From positions 823,765 to 887,764 of the forward strand of contig CAJIZI010000001.1 in NCBI GenBank assembly GCA_905181885.1: 64,000 nucleotides of DNA, read 5' to 3'. Source of the stretch: an uncultured Gammaproteobacteria bacterium. GTDB lineage: Bacteria > Pseudomonadota > Gammaproteobacteria > Nitrosococcales > Methylophagaceae. The position numbers and the translations under genes are program-made. Below the pieces are notes generated by a model, which saw nothing but the letters and a program-made list of their open reading frames with translations, had not been told where the DNA came from and did not search any database. Below are positions 9,912 to 21,471 of the stretch, one piece after another (the first letter of the stretch is position 1; every line of letters begins with the position of its first letter).

Positions 9912-11614
9912 GCCGTAAAACTAGAGCAAACTCTCAGGTGGGCGTTTGGCGTTTAAATTTACTACGTTTGATGTTTATAACGATAGTACTAGGCTTAGGA
10001 TGGCGTTTAGCTGATATTCAAGTTTTTAATGCCGATTTTTTAAGGAACCAAGGGGATGCTCGTCACATACGTAACGTTGAAGTTATAGCTCATCGAGGTA
10101 TGATTTTAGATCGTCATGGCGAACCTTTAGCAATTAGTACACCGGTACATTCTGTTTGGTTAAACCCACAAGTGTTTGATGGTGATAGCACAGAGATAAC
10201 AATTTTAGCTAAAACATTAGGTATTAGAACCAAGTCGATTAATAAAAAAATAAAAAATAATAAAAAACGTGAGTTTGTTTATTTAAAAAGGCGAGTTACA
10301 CCAGAAGTGGCAAATAAAGTGGATAACTTGAATATTACAGGTTTGGCACTGCAACGTGAATACAAGCGCTATTACCCAATGGGAGAAGTTACATCGCATC
10401 TAGTTGGTTTTACAAATATAGATGACATGGGCCAAGAGGGACTTGAGTTAATGCATGACGATGTACTAACTGGATTGCCCGGTTTAAAAAAGATGGTTCG
10501 AGATAGTCGTGGTAATTATGTCGAAGGTGGAGAACAGTTAAAGCCAACGAAAGATGGCCAAAATATTCAGCTAAGTATTGATTTGAGACTACAGTATTTA
10601 ACTTATCAGTCTTTAAAAGAGGCCGTCACACATTATCGAGCAAAATCAGGATCAGCGGTTGTTTTAGATACCAGAACCGGTGAAGTATTAGCAATGGTTA
10701 ATCAGCCTTCATTTAACCCTAATAATCGACGAGGGTTAAAAAGTAGTGATTATCGTAATCGTGCAGTAACTGATTTATTTGAACCAGGCTCTACAGTCAA
10801 ACCTTTCACTATGGCAAGTGGGTTACAGTCAGGTAAATTCGTGCCCAGTTCGATCATTGATACACGTCCAGGGACTTTAAAAATAAGCGGCCATACCATC
10901 AAAGACTTTCGTGACTATGGTCAAATAGACATGGCAACCTTGATTCAAAAGTCGAGCAATGTAGGAGCAAGTAAAATTGCTTTGGCAGTCAAGCCTGAAG
11001 ATTTATGGCATGACTTTGCAGCTTTTGGGATGGCAGAGCCAACAGGAGGATATTTCCCTGGAGAAGCTACAGGTAGCTTGCCAGATCCTAAAAAATGGCG
11101 AGAGCTAGATAGGGCTACTTTATCATATGGGTATGGCCTAGCATTATCAGCCTTACAACTTGCCAGAGGCTATATGGTGCTTGCTAATGGTGGCATTTTA
11201 CAGCCTATAAGTTTCATAAAGCTGACAGAAAAGTCAGTGGGCCGACGAGTTTATTCATCGAATGTAATGAATCAAGTTGTCATAATGATGGAAGGGGTTG
11301 TCGAGGAGGGAGGGACAGCAAAATTAGCTGCGGTAGAAAATTATCATGTAGCTGGCAAAACAGGTACGGTTAAAAAAGCCAGTAGAGGTGGATATGCAGA
11401 AAAGCAATATTTGTCATTATTCGCTGGGATTATTCCTTCTAGCAAGCCCCGATTGGCTATGGTAGTGATGATTGACGATCCGAAAGGCGAAGAATATTAT
11501 GGTGGTTTAGTAGCTGGGCCTGTTTTTTCAAAAGTAATGACGGGTGCTATGCGTTTACTTAATATTCCCCCAGATGATTTGCCAGTCAATGAGCTTCAGG
11601 TGGCAGAAAAGTGA
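9908..11614 (+). CDS. ftsI: FtsI, septal peptidoglycan transpeptidase (PBP3)
   Basis: Class B penicillin-binding protein that crosslinks septal peptidoglycan together with FtsW. An N-terminal cytoplasmic tail and one membrane helix (about residues 19-36) precede the pedestal domain and the transpeptidase domain. Active-site motifs are complete: STVK with nucleophile S295, SSN at 349-351 and KTGT at 484-487. Length 568 is normal. The stop overlaps the murE start in TGATG, a coupling arrangement. It is an expected target of beta-lactams. Confidence 0.97.
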   Translation: MSRKTRANSQVGVWRLNLLRLMFITIVLGLGWRLADIQVFNADFLRNQGDARHIRNVEVIAHRGMILDRHGEPLAISTPVHSVWLNPQVFDGDSTEITILAKTLGIRTKSINKKIKNNKKREFVYLKRRVTPEVANKVDNLNITGLALQREYKRYYPMGEVTSHLVGFTNIDDMGQEGLELMHDDVLTGLPGLKKMVRDSRGNYVEGGEQLKPTKDGQNIQLSIDLRLQYLTYQSLKEAVTHYRAKSGSAVVLDTRTGEVLAMVNQPSFNPNNRRGLKSSDYRNRAVTDLFEPGSTVKPFTMASGLQSGKFVPSSIIDTRPGTLKISGHTIKDFRDYGQIDMATLIQKSSNVGASKIALAVKPEDLWHDFAAFGMAEPTGGYFPGEATGSLPDPKKWRELDRATLSYGYGLALSALQLARGYMVLANGGILQPISFIKLTEKSVGRRVYSSNVMNQVVIMMEGVVEEGGTAKLAAVENYHVAGKTGTVKKASRGGYAEKQYLSLFAGIIPSSKPRLAMVVMIDDPKGEEYYGGLVAGPVFSKVMTGAMRLLNIPPDDLPVNELQVAEK

Positions 11615-13164
11615 TGGATATACCGACTATTACTAAAAATATTTCTACGTTATTAGTAGGTATGGTTAGGACACCTGACTTGATAGGAAATACCTAGGTC
11701 ACAAGCATTTCGATGGATAGTCGGGGGGTGAATAAAGGAGCATTATTCATTGCAACAGCAAATGATGCTAAACATAGAACTTTACATTTTACGGAAGCTA
11801 TAGAAAAAGGGGCGAAAGTAGTACTGTTTGATCAGTTGTTACCATTAAGTGAGAAAGAAATAGATTGCATGGCGCTAGCAAAAGTACAGGCCATTCAAGT
11901 GATTGATTTAAGCGAGAAGGTTAGTGAAATTGCCGCACGATTTTTTGGTCACCCATCATTAGCTTTAACGATTATAGCCGTCACAGGCACAAATGGTAAA
12001 ACATCAGTAAGTCATTTTATTGCCCAATGTCTCGAGTCTTCTGGTCATGCTTGCGGTTTGATTGGAACGCTGGGAATAGGCTATTTGCGTGGTTTAACTG
12101 ATTCAGGTATGACGACGCCAAATCCCGTAAGTATACAAGCAAACTTGGCTGAATTTTGCCATCAAAAAATAATTTATGTGGTAATAGAGGCATCTTCTCA
12201 TGCTTTAGAACAAGGCCGTTTAAACAGTGTTGCGGTTGATGTTGCTGTGCTTACTAATGTAAGTCGAGATCATCTTGATTATCATAAAAATATGGAAGCT
12301 TATCAGGAAGCAAAAAAAAGTCTGTTCTATTTTCAGAGTCTTAAAGCAGTCGTTATTAATATGGATGATGGGTTCGGTGTAAGTTTAATAGATGATTTAA
12401 CAAGTCGCAAAGAGCTGGCAGTAATCACCTATAGTTCTGAACTTAAAGACATGACGTTGCAAGCTAAGGATATTGAGACATCATTGAAAAGCATTAAATT
12501 TATCTTAGCTAATAAATCTGAAGTGGGTCAGGTCGAGTGTGACGTATTAGGTCATTTTAATATTGATAACTTACTCGCAGTGGCAGGAAGTTTATTAGCA
12601 ATAAAAATACCTTTTAAGACAGTACTCAATTTAATAAATAAGTGCCATGACATTAATGGTCGTATGGAAATGTTGAGTAATCATGACAAAACAGATGTAG
12701 TGATAGATTTCGCTCATACACCAGATGCGCTAGAAAAAACATTGATGTCATTGAGACATGTCATGCATAAAGAAGGACAGTTATGGTGTGTCTTTGGATG
12801 TGGTGGTGAAAGAGATTTTGGAAAGCGTCCATTAATGGGCTCTATAGCTGAACAATATGCAGATAGAATTGTATTAACAGCAGATAACCCGAGAAGTGAA
12901 AGTAACAAAAATATTGTGGCCGAAATTTTAAAAGGTATAAAAAATAAAGATAAATTACACATTGAACATGACAGGAAACATGCTATTGCTTATGCGATAA
13001 AGAATGCAAAACACGAAGATATAATACTTATAGCAGGCAAAGGCCATGAGCAATATCAGGAGATTGCAGGTGAGAGACATTCATTTAATGATAAAGAAAT
13101 AGCTCTTAGTGCCTTGGTTACACCAAATGATGAGCGATCAATGTCAATTGGTTTTAAAAAGTGA
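11614..13164 (+). CDS. murE: MurE, UDP-MurNAc-tripeptide ligase, interrupted by an in-frame TAG
   Basis: Adds meso-diaminopimelate to UDP-MurNAc-L-Ala-D-Glu in the cytoplasm. GTNGKT is the ATP loop, and DNPR in TADNPRSE is the meso-DAP signature. The ATG at 11614 overlaps the ftsI stop and reads 27 codons with MurE-like sequence up to a TAG at 11695-11697. The same frame continues directly as VTSISMDSRGV, the normal substrate-binding strand and DSR motif. So a single codon is a stop, with no frameshift. From the next ATG (11713) a 483-residue product would lack the first N-terminal strand. A CAG-to-TAG change, real or a miscall, is the simplest explanation. It overlaps murF by four bases. Confidence 0.93.
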
Positions 13165-14516
13165 GTATTCAATTGATGTTGAATGATGCTGCTGAATTAT
13201 TAGGTATTGGTTCTTTTGACATTAATTTAGCTATTACAGGTGCGGCTATAGATAGTCGAAAAGTTAAAAGAGGGGACTTATTTGTAGCTATTGTGGGTGA
13301 CCACAACGATGGACATGATTATGTTTCTGCGGCGAGAAAAGCTGGTGCCAGTGCGGCATTAGTGAATAAATTACAAAAAGATAACTTACCTCAGCTTGTA
13401 GTCAATGACGTAGTGAGCGGATTTGGAAAATTAGCTGCTTATTGGCGGAAACAATGTCCTTGCAAAGTGATTGCAGTCACAGGTAGTAATGGTAAAACTA
13501 CAGTTAAAGAAATGCTAGCAGCTATATTGTCACAAAGCCATCATGTTATTGCAACAGAAGGCAACTTAAACAATAACTTAGGCGTACCTTTGTCATTGTT
13601 CAGAATTCAAGCGGGCACGGATTATGCCGTTATTGAAATGGGTGCGAATCATGTTGGTGAAATAGCAGAATTAGTAAAATTAGCTGGTCCTGCAGTGTCA
13701 CTTATTAATAACGTAAGTGAAGCGCATATTGAAGGGTTTGGAAGCATAGAGGGTGTCGTAGAAGCGAAGTCTGAGATTTACTCAAACCTGCCAAGTGATG
13801 GTGTGGGGGTTTTTAATGCAGATATGAGTTATGCCCAGTATTGGCAGAACGTATTAAATGAACAAAGAAGCCTATCTTTTGGAGTAAACAGTTCTGCTGA
13901 TATACAAGCATCAGATTATCAGTCATATATTACTTCAAGTAATTTTATGGTGAAGATAAATGAAGTTTTTCATTATATTAACTTACCGCTTCCTGGAAGT
14001 CATAATATGTCTAATGCACTAGCTGCAATGGCTGTGAGCACGGCATTATTTATTAATGTTGAAGATATGGTATTAGGTCTTGATAGTGTAAAAAGTGTGC
14101 CTCACAGGCTTCAATTACGTCTAGGGATTAAAAATGCCACGATCTTGGATGATAGCTATAATGCAAACCCAGCATCATATGAACAAGCAATTACAACATT
14201 AAAAACATTTCCAGGTGAACATTGGCTAGTTTTGGGTGACTTTGGTGAATTGGGTGTTAAAAGTGAAGAAATTCACACGGGTTTAGGTGTTAAAGCTAAA
14301 TCAGCAGGTATAAAACACTTATTAACTATCGGGAATAAAAGTCGTTCAGCCAGTACCGCTTTTGGCAAAGGAGCAATACATTTCTCAGACTTAACAAGTA
14401 TTCATGAGTATTTAGAGTCTAGGTTAAGCAAAAATATTACATGTCTTATTAAAGGTTCACGCTTTATGCAATTAGATAAGTTAGCAGATGAACTTGCTAT
14501 AAGTGGAGAAGACTAG
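13161..14516 (+). CDS. murF: MurF, UDP-MurNAc-pentapeptide synthetase
   Basis: Adds D-Ala-D-Ala to the UDP-MurNAc tripeptide, the last cytoplasmic step of stem-peptide assembly. Mur-ligase architecture: N-terminal UDP-binding domain with [20 protein letters not shown] loop [23 protein letters not shown], and the C-terminal domain with DDSYNANP and GDFGELG. Length 451 is normal. Its TAG stop overlaps the GTG start of mraY by one base, which also shows that TAG is an ordinary stop in this organism. Confidence 0.97.
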   Translation: MSIQLMLNDAAELLGIGSFDINLAITGAAIDSRKVKRGDLFVAIVGDHNDGHDYVSAARKAGASAALVNKLQKDNLPQLVVNDVVSGFGKLAAYWRKQCPCKVIAVTGSNGKTTVKEMLAAILSQSHHVIATEGNLNNNLGVPLSLFRIQAGTDYAVIEMGANHVGEIAELVKLAGPAVSLINNVSEAHIEGFGSIEGVVEAKSEIYSNLPSDGVGVFNADMSYAQYWQNVLNEQRSLSFGVNSSADIQASDYQSYITSSNFMVKINEVFHYINLPLPGSHNMSNALAAMAVSTALFINVEDMVLGLDSVKSVPHRLQLRLGIKNATILDDSYNANPASYEQAITTLKTFPGEHWLVLGDFGELGVKSEEIHTGLGVKAKSAGIKHLLTIGNKSRSASTAFGKGAIHFSDLTSIHEYLESRLSKNITCLIKGSRFMQLDKLADELAISGED

Positions 14517-15598
14517 TGTTATTACATTTAAGTGAGTATTTAAGTCAGTATCATAGTGGTTTCTCTGTGTTTCAATACCTAACACTAAGGGCTATTTTGG
14601 GTGTAATGACAGCGCTTGGTATTGCACTAATTGTTGGGCCAACAATGATACGGCGATTAAGTTTTAAGCAAATAGGTCAAGTAATACGAGATGATGGCCC
14701 ACAATCACATTTGAGCAAATCAGGTACACCGACGATGGGTGGCGCTTTAATTTTAGTTGCAATAGCAATAAGTACTTTGTTATGGGCCGACTTAAATAAC
14801 CGTTATATATGGGTAGTGTTGTTGGTGACAATGTTGTTTGGTGTTATTGGTTTTATTGATGATTATATAAAACTAGTACGTCAAGATCCAAATGGCTTAG
14901 CAAGTAGATATAAGTATTTTTGGCAATCAGTTGTTGGTACAGGTGCAGCAGTTTTTTTATACACATCAGCCACAATTCCCGCTGAAACTGAGCTAATAAT
15001 TCCTTTTTTTAAGGATGTGATAATTCCATTAGGCGCATGGTACATATTGCTGGCATATTTAGTGATTGTAGGGAGTAGCAATGCTGTAAATTTAACGGAT
15101 GGTCTAGATGGCTTAGCCATAATGCCGACGGTTATGGTGGCAGGAGCACTAGGTTTATTTAGTTATTTAGCCGGACATGCTGAATTTGCTAGGTATCTAT
15201 CAATCCCATATATTCCGAGTGCAGGCGAATTAACGATATTTTGTGCTGCAATGGTAGGTGCTGGTTTAGGTTTTCTTTGGTTTAATACATATCCAGCACA
15301 AGTCTTCATGGGTGATGTGGGTGCACTTGCTTTAGGTGCAGCCTTAGGTTGTGTAGCAGTATTAGTAAGGCAAGAATTAGTATTATTAATTATGGGGGGT
15401 GTTTTTGTAGCTGAAACATTATCTGTTGTCGTTCAAGTAGCGTCATATAAATTGAGAGGAAAGCGTGTTTTCTTAATGGCCCCAATACATCACCATTACG
15501 AATTAAAAGGATGGCCAGAACCAAGAATAATAGTGCGGTTTTGGATAATTACTGTCTTTTTGGTCCTAGTTGGTATAGCGACGTTGAAAATTAGATGA
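14516..15598 (+). CDS. mraY: MraY, phospho-MurNAc-pentapeptide translocase
   Basis: Integral membrane enzyme that transfers phospho-MurNAc-pentapeptide to undecaprenyl phosphate, giving lipid I. About ten hydrophobic segments are visible, with the conserved cytoplasmic loops [40 protein letters not shown] and [11 protein letters not shown]. Length 360 is that of E. coli MraY. The GTG start at 14516 overlaps the murF stop, and the stop overlaps the murD start. Confidence 0.97.
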   Translation: MLLHLSEYLSQYHSGFSVFQYLTLRAILGVMTALGIALIVGPTMIRRLSFKQIGQVIRDDGPQSHLSKSGTPTMGGALILVAIAISTLLWADLNNRYIWVVLLVTMLFGVIGFIDDYIKLVRQDPNGLASRYKYFWQSVVGTGAAVFLYTSATIPAETELIIPFFKDVIIPLGAWYILLAYLVIVGSSNAVNLTDGLDGLAIMPTVMVAGALGLFSYLAGHAEFARYLSIPYIPSAGELTIFCAAMVGAGLGFLWFNTYPAQVFMGDVGALALGAALGCVAVLVRQELVLLIMGGVFVAETLSVVVQVASYKLRGKRVFLMAPIHHHYELKGWPEPRIIVRFWIITVFLVLVGIATLKIR

Positions 15599-16953
15599 CA
15601 GCTATGAGCCGAGCAAAAGCAAACACAAAAGCATATTTGATAATTGGTCTGGGAAAGACAGGATTATCTTGTGCTCGCTTTTTGCTTGAGCAAGGCCATG
15701 CTGTTGCTATGATGGACACACGTAAGAATCCTCCATATATCGACATTGTACAAAATGAGTTACCTGAAGTTTTACTAAATAAAGATGGGTTAAACCTGAA
15801 GTTAATGCTTAAGAGTGATGTAATCGTTTTGAGTCCGGGAGTTGACCCACGTTTACAAGAGATAAAAGCAGCCCGTAGTCATAATATAGAGGTTATCGGG
15901 GATATCGAGCTCTTCGCACGATCTATCAATCAGCCCGTGATAGCAATTACAGGTTCAAATGGAAAGAGTACAGTCACAACGATGCTGACTGAAATGGGAA
16001 GAATGGCAGGTAAGAACATTAAAGTCGGTGGAAACATTGGTATACCGGCCCTAGGCTTGATTGCTGACCCCGAGCCAGACTTTTATATTCTTGAATTATC
16101 AAGTTTTCAATTAGAGACAGTTTCATCATTGAATGCTTATGCGTCTGTTGTATTAAATGTTAGTCCAGATCATCTAGATCGTTATGAGGATATTGAACAA
16201 TATCAAAAGACAAAAGCTAAGGTTTATATCGGTTCTGAAGTCATTGTGGTTAATCGTGATGACAACTTATCGTGTGAATGTGCTGAGGGTTTTCAAAATC
16301 AAACCGGCTTTACCTTGCATAAGCCTATAGGAAATGATTTTGGGGTTGATGAGGAGAGAGGTGAAGTTTATTTAGCTCGAGGTAAGGAGAGATTACTCCC
16401 AATAAGTGATATGCAAGTTATTGGAGAGCATAATATTTCGAATGCATTAGCTGCATTAGCTTTAGGGCATGCAATGCAGTTGCCCATGAAGGCTATGCTA
16501 GAAGCACTAAAGCAATATAGCGGTTTGCCACATCGATGCCAATTAGTCACAGAAAAGAATGGTGTTAAATGGGTTAATGATTCCAAAGCGACAAATGTAG
16601 GTGCAAGTATTGCTGCTATTAAGGGCCTAAGTTGTGGCCGGGATATCGTCTTGATTGCAGGGGGGGTTGCAAAAGGACAAGAATTTTCTGATTTAACACC
16701 AATTTTTGAGACACATCTGAAAAGCCTTTTATTGATTGGGCAGGATGCTAAAGAAATATCAGAAGTAACACCAAGAGATATTCCACAACAAACCGTGCGA
16801 AACATGTCAGATGCTGTAAAAAAAGCGAAAATGATCGCAAAAGAAGGAGATATTGTTTTGTTAGCACCTGCGTGTGCAAGCTTTGATATGTTCGACAACT
16901 ATGAAAAACGTGGCGATGCTTTTATCAATGAGGTAGAGGCTCAATTGTCATGA
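15595..16953 (+). CDS. murD: MurD, UDP-MurNAc-alanine:D-glutamate ligase
   Basis: Cytoplasmic ligase adding D-glutamate to UDP-MurNAc-L-Ala. The Rossmann-like N-terminus has [15 protein letters not shown], the ATP loop is [14 protein letters not shown], and the central motif ELSSFQLE plus [10 protein letters not shown] follow. C-terminal features VNDSKATN and [17 protein letters not shown] are typical. Length 452. Four-base overlaps with mraY and ftsW. An open frame on the opposite strand (16368-16898) is a shadow. Confidence 0.97.
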   Translation: MTAMSRAKANTKAYLIIGLGKTGLSCARFLLEQGHAVAMMDTRKNPPYIDIVQNELPEVLLNKDGLNLKLMLKSDVIVLSPGVDPRLQEIKAARSHNIEVIGDIELFARSINQPVIAITGSNGKSTVTTMLTEMGRMAGKNIKVGGNIGIPALGLIADPEPDFYILELSSFQLETVSSLNAYASVVLNVSPDHLDRYEDIEQYQKTKAKVYIGSEVIVVNRDDNLSCECAEGFQNQTGFTLHKPIGNDFGVDEERGEVYLARGKERLLPISDMQVIGEHNISNALAALALGHAMQLPMKAMLEALKQYSGLPHRCQLVTEKNGVKWVNDSKATNVGASIAAIKGLSCGRDIVLIAGGVAKGQEFSDLTPIFETHLKSLLLIGQDAKEISEVTPRDIPQQTVRNMSDAVKKAKMIAKEGDIVLLAPACASFDMFDNYEKRGDAFINEVEAQLS

Positions 16954-18096
16954 GTAAAATAAATTTAATGTATGAACTTGATGGAAAGTTAATGTTTTCA
17001 GTCTGTACTTTATTATTCATTGGATTAATCATGGTTGGATCAGCGTCAATATCAATTGCCGATGGCAAACTTGGTCAACCATTATTCTATTTTAACCGTC
17101 AGCTAGTTTTTGCAGCTATAGGGATAGCCATTGCAACTGTATTGATGACGATAAGATTATCAGTTTGGCGCCAACTGGCTCCACTATTACTAATTGTGGG
17201 AGTGGGTTTATTAATTTTAGTACTCATACCGGGTGTAGGAAGGGAAGTAAACGGAAGTAGACGATGGTTACCATTCGGTCCCGTAAATATACAGGTCGCT
17301 GAAGTGATTAAATTATTCTCCGTTATTTATGTTGCTGATTATCTTCAGCGCCATCATGGTCAGTTACAAGGGTCATTCTTTAAAGTTATTGGGCCATTAA
17401 TATTACTGGGTATCGCAGCAATACTGCTTTTATTGCAACCAGATATGGGTTCAGTAGTAGTGATTTTTACAACTGTTTTAGCAATGTTGTTTTTAGGTGG
17501 TTCTCGCTTGGATGTATTTGCTGCTTTGATAAGTACTTTTGCAGCATTATTTATGGCTCTAATTTGGTTTGCACCCTATCGGTTAGAGCGTTTACAGACA
17601 TTCATGGACCCATGGCAAGATCCATTTGGTAGTGGTTTCCAACTCACGCAATCTTTAATAGCCTTTGGACGAGGTGATTGGCTAGGTGTTGGACTAGGTA
17701 GCAGTATGCAAAAAATGTTTTATTTACCTGAAGCACACACGGATTTTTTATATTCTATTTTGGCAGAAGAGCTGGGCTTGATAGGGTCATTAAGTGTTCT
17801 AATATTATTCGCCATTTTTATCTGGCGTGCACTAGCTATTGGACGTGCGGCAGAATTATCAGGTCAAGTGTTTGGTTCACAAATTGCGTATGGAATAGGG
17901 ATATGGTTAGGTCTTCAAGCTTGCATTAACATGGGCGTCAATATGGGGGTGTTGCCCACAAAAGGTTTAACACTTCCATTTATGAGTTATGGCGGAAGTA
18001 GTTTATTAATAAGCTGTATCGGAATTGCTTTGTTATTTCCGGGTTGATATAGAGACACGTTTTCCTGAGCAAGCCTCAGTGAGAGTGAAACGCTAA
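16950..18096 (+). CDS. ftsW: FtsW, septal SEDS glycosyltransferase, one surplus base near the 3' end
   Basis: Polytopic SEDS-family polymerase that makes septal glycan strands with FtsI. About ten membrane segments, with GSRRWLPFGPVNIQVAEVIK, the catalytic-region QPDMGS, and FMSYGGSSLL near the C-terminus. The frame runs into a stop at 18045-18047 after IALLFPG. Removing one C from the pair at 18039-18040 gives the family ending LLFRVDIETRFP and a stop at 18094-18096 that overlaps the murG ATG, as expected in this cluster. As written the protein loses only about 17 cytoplasmic residues, so it might still work. Confidence 0.94.
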
Positions 18097-19170
18097 TGAC
18101 AACAATTATGATTATGGCTGGTGGAACAGGTGGACATGTATTTCCTGCATTAGCAGTGGCAGATATATTGACACAGCGTGGAGTAACAGTGACTTGGATG
18201 GGTACTACTTCCGGTATCGAATCTAGACTGGTTCCAGAGGCAGGCTATCCCTTGACTGAAATTAGTGTGCAAGGTTTACGTGGCAATGGAGCAGTGGGTT
18301 GGATACAAGCACCTTTCAAGTTAGCAAAAGCTGTCATTGAAGCTATCGCGGCAATTAAAAAAACAAACGTAGACGTCGTCTTAGGGTTAGGTGGCTTTGC
18401 ATCGGGGCCCGGCGGGGTAGCGGCGTGGTTGTTAAGAAAACCTGTTGTGATTCATGAACAAAATGCTGTCCCTGGTTTAACAAATAAATTGCTTGGGGTT
18501 ATCGCTACTAGAGTACTACAAGGTTTTCCCAACTGCTTTAAAGCATCAATGAAAGCTGAATGGGTTGGCAACCCAGTTAGAACAAGTATAGCAAAAACAG
18601 TAGAGCCAATAAAAAGTGTAGGGATGCCGCAGGATATTAAGCTGTTGGTACTAGGTGGGAGTTTGGGTGCTAAGTCCTTGAATGAGATATTACCGAAGAC
18701 TTTAGCTTTAATAGGCTCTAGCAAAAGTATTACAGTTAGGCATCAATGTGGTCAAAAAAACCTAAAGGACTGCAAGAGAAATTATCAACAAGTTAGTATT
18801 CAAGCTGAAGTAACAGCGTTTATTAGTAATATGGCTGAAGCCTACAGTTGGGCTGATTTAGTTGTATGTAGGAGCTGGTGCTTTGACAATTGCAGAGCTT
18901 TCAGCCGTAGGTGTGGCATCAATACTTGTGCCTTATCCTTATGCTGTGGATGACCACCAGACACATAATGCATCAGCACTATTGAATGTTGGTGCTGCAG
19001 TACTAATCGACGAGGCAGAGCTAGATGAGAAAGTGCTTTCGAATAGAATTATTGAGCTTACATCAAGCAGCGATAACATATTTAATATGGCTGTAGCGGC
19101 TAAAACGCAGGCAAAACTTGAAGCAGCAGTATCAATTGCAGACATCTGTATGGCGGTGAGCCATGGATAA
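18096..19170 (+). CDS. murG: MurG, lipid II-forming GlcNAc transferase, frame broken once
   Basis: Peripheral inner-membrane glycosyltransferase that adds GlcNAc to lipid I. The N-terminal half has [37 protein letters not shown] and [12 protein letters not shown]. The C-terminal donor-binding part has [34 protein letters not shown]. These lie in different frames, joined at 18871-18872, where TGTAGGAGCT has one G too many for the expected CRAGALT. Without that base the gene encodes about 358 residues, the family norm. As written the product lacks the UDP-GlcNAc site, and MurG is essential, so a sequence error is likely. Confidence 0.94.
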
Positions 19171-20584
19171 AAAAATGTCAGCAATGCAAAGTCGTGTCAA
19201 ACATATTCATTTTATAGGAATAGGTGGCGTTGGCATGGGGGGCATTGCTGAGGTGTTGCTTAATTTAGGCTACCAAGTTTCAGGCTCAGATATACGCGTA
19301 AATGATTTAATTAAACATTTACAAAAGTTAGGCGCCTTGGTGAATATTGGACACGATGAAAGTCATTTGTCAGGTGCAGATGTTGTTGTTGTATCAACAG
19401 CAATTAATGATAAAAATTCTGAATTGATGGCGGCAAAAAAACAACGTATTCCTGTTGTACCTCGTGCTGAAATGTTAGCTGAATTGATGCGTTTTAGTTA
19501 TGGTATTGCCGTGGCTGGTACCCATGGAAAAACTACAGTAACAAGTTTGATTGCGGCTTTGTTAAGTGAGGGTGATTTAGATCCAACTTTTGTGATCGGT
19601 GGTCGTTTAAATAGCGCTGGAAGTAACGCTCGGTTGGGAAATGGTCGTTACCTAGTGGCCGAAGCCGATGAGAGTGATGCATCATTCTTATATTTACAGC
19701 CGGTAGTCGCGGTAGTAACTAACGTCGATGAAGATCATATGGCGACTTATGAGGGGGACTTTAATAAGTTAAAATCAACATTTTTAGAGTTTTTACATCA
19801 TTTACCTTTTTATGGTCTAGCTGTGATGTGTATGGATGACCCTGTAGTAAGGGGTCTCTTACCTGATGTCACTCGTCCCGTTATTACATATGGTACAGCA
19901 GATGATGCTGATTTTAAATTAGCAGACTTTGAACAAACAGGGGGGCAAAGTCAGTTCACAGTAATTAGTAAGTCGACGGAACAAAGCTTTGTTATTACAT
20001 TTAATATGCCGGGTTTGCATAATGCTTTAAATGCAACAGCAGCGATTGTAGTTGCTATAAATTTGGGTGTATCAGTAGATGCTTGTCAACGAGCACTAAA
20101 TCAATTTGAAGGTATAGCACGTCGCTTTAATATTGTAGGTGATTTAACAGTAGATAGTGGGAAAGTCTTACTGATTGATGATTACGGACATCATCCAACC
20201 GAGTTAAGCGCAACAATAGCAGCTACAAGAGATGGTTGGCCAAACAGAAGACTAGTGGTTTTATTCCAACCCCATCGTTATTCGCGAACAAGAGATATGT
20301 TCGATGAATTTGCACAAGTACTATCAAGTGTGGATGTTTTATTGATACAGGATGTGTATCCAGCAGGTGAAATGTACATTGCTGGTGCTGATAGTAAGAG
20401 TCTTTGTCGAGCGATTCGACTACGTGGTCAAGTTGAACCAGTTTTTATTAAAGACAATTCGGTCTTACTTGAAATATTACCTGGGCTATTATCAGGTGGA
20501 GATATTTTACTTACATTAGGTGCAGGGGATATTGGAAGTACTTCTATAGAAATTGCAGAAAAGTTGGGAGTGCATACAGTATGA
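19163..20584 (+). CDS. murC: MurC, UDP-MurNAc:L-alanine ligase
   Basis: Catalyses the first amino-acid addition to UDP-MurNAc. Family motifs: [17 protein letters not shown] at the N-terminus, ATP loop [34 protein letters not shown], and the C-terminal [10 protein letters not shown] and FQPHRYSRT. Length 473 is normal. The ATG at 19163 overlaps the murG 3' end by 8 bp. A second ATG (19175) is also possible. The stop overlaps the murB start. Confidence 0.97.
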   Translation: MDKKMSAMQSRVKHIHFIGIGGVGMGGIAEVLLNLGYQVSGSDIRVNDLIKHLQKLGALVNIGHDESHLSGADVVVVSTAINDKNSELMAAKKQRIPVVPRAEMLAELMRFSYGIAVAGTHGKTTVTSLIAALLSEGDLDPTFVIGGRLNSAGSNARLGNGRYLVAEADESDASFLYLQPVVAVVTNVDEDHMATYEGDFNKLKSTFLEFLHHLPFYGLAVMCMDDPVVRGLLPDVTRPVITYGTADDADFKLADFEQTGGQSQFTVISKSTEQSFVITFNMPGLHNALNATAAIVVAINLGVSVDACQRALNQFEGIARRFNIVGDLTVDSGKVLLIDDYGHHPTELSATIAATRDGWPNRRLVVLFQPHRYSRTRDMFDEFAQVLSSVDVLLIQDVYPAGEMYIAGADSKSLCRAIRLRGQVEPVFIKDNSVLLEILPGLLSGGDILLTLGAGDIGSTSIEIAEKLGVHTV

Positions 20585-21471
20585 GTACTGACTTTTTAAA
20601 TATTGATGGTGAACTTCGAATTAATGAACCCCTAGCCAAATATACATCTTGGCGCGTAGGTGGTGTTGCACGTCAATTATATCGTGCAACGACTAAATTG
20701 GACTTGTCATCATTTTTATCGCAGCTGCCCAGAACCGAGCCGATTTTATGGCTCGGACTAGGAAGCAATCTACTAGTTAGGGATGGTGGATTTGAAGGTA
20801 CAGTAATTTCAACAGCAGGAATCCTAAAAGACGTAGAGGTTAAAGGTGAATCGATTGAGGCTGAAGTCGGTGTTTATTGCAGTAAATTAGCAAAGCAGGC
20901 AGCGCGTTCGGGTTTGTCTGGAGCAGGGTTTTTAGCTGGCATTCCCGGTACTTTAGGGGGGGCTTTAGCTATGAATGCTGGTGCTCATGGAACAGAGATA
21001 TGGTCATTGATTGTTGGCGTTACAACAATCGATAGGCAAGGACAGTTTCACGACAGAACACCAGAAGAATTTAAAGTCGGTTATCGGCATGTTGTGATTC
21101 CAACAGATGAATGGTTTGTTTCTGCAAGTCTGAGCTTAAGACATGGTGATAGAGCTCAGGAGATGGATGAAATAAAATCGTTGTTAAAGAAAAGGAATAT
21201 ATCTCAACCAACTAATCAGCCATCAGCAGGTTCGGTATTTAGAAACCCCGAAAATGATTTTGCTGGTCGTTTGATTGAAACTTCGGGGTTAAAAGGTCTC
21301 GCCATTGGTGGTGCAGCCGTATCAGAAAAACATGCGAACTTTATTGTGAATATGGGAAATGCTACAGCAGCAGATATAGAAGCATTAATTGTCCATGTGC
21401 AGAAGACAATAGAATTAGAACACGGTGTTTTGTTAGAGCCAGAAGTCCATATTGTAGGAGAGTTAGTGTAA
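20581..21471 (+). CDS. murB: MurB, UDP-N-acetylenolpyruvoylglucosamine reductase
   Basis: FAD enzyme that reduces UDP-GlcNAc-enolpyruvate to UDP-MurNAc. The FAD-binding region has [22 protein letters not shown] and [24 protein letters not shown]. The motif [10 protein letters not shown] holds the serine that serves as proton donor in the family. The C-terminal KHANFIVN and LEPEVHIVG are conserved. Length 296 matches the shorter MurB class common outside Enterobacteriaceae. It overlaps murC by four bases and ddlB by one. Confidence 0.97.
   Translation: MSTDFLNIDGELRINEPLAKYTSWRVGGVARQLYRATTKLDLSSFLSQLPRTEPILWLGLGSNLLVRDGGFEGTVISTAGILKDVEVKGESIEAEVGVYCSKLAKQAARSGLSGAGFLAGIPGTLGGALAMNAGAHGTEIWSLIVGVTTIDRQGQFHDRTPEEFKVGYRHVVIPTDEWFVSASLSLRHGDRAQEMDEIKSLLKKRNISQPTNQPSAGSVFRNPENDFAGRLIETSGLKGLAIGGAAVSEKHANFIVNMGNATAADIEALIVHVQKTIELEHGVLLEPEVHIVGELV

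Noticed and set aside
11614-11697. A separate 27-residue leader peptide upstream of murE
   Set aside because: The sequence continues in the same frame into MurE homology after the TAG, and its start overlaps the ftsI stop as a normal murE start would.
11695-11697. TAG reassigned as a sense codon in this organism
   Set aside because: mraZ, murF and lpxC end at TAG exactly where their families end, and murF's TAG overlaps the mraY start.
16368-16898. 176-codon open frame on the minus strand opposite murD
   Set aside because: It is antisense to a strongly conserved gene, has no recognisable domain and no ribosome site; it is a shadow of codon usage.
18039-18872. Programmed ribosomal frameshifting in ftsW and murG
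   Set aside because: No slippery sequence, stimulatory hairpin or internal Shine-Dalgarno pattern like prfB is visible, and the same kind of break occurs in unrelated genes.
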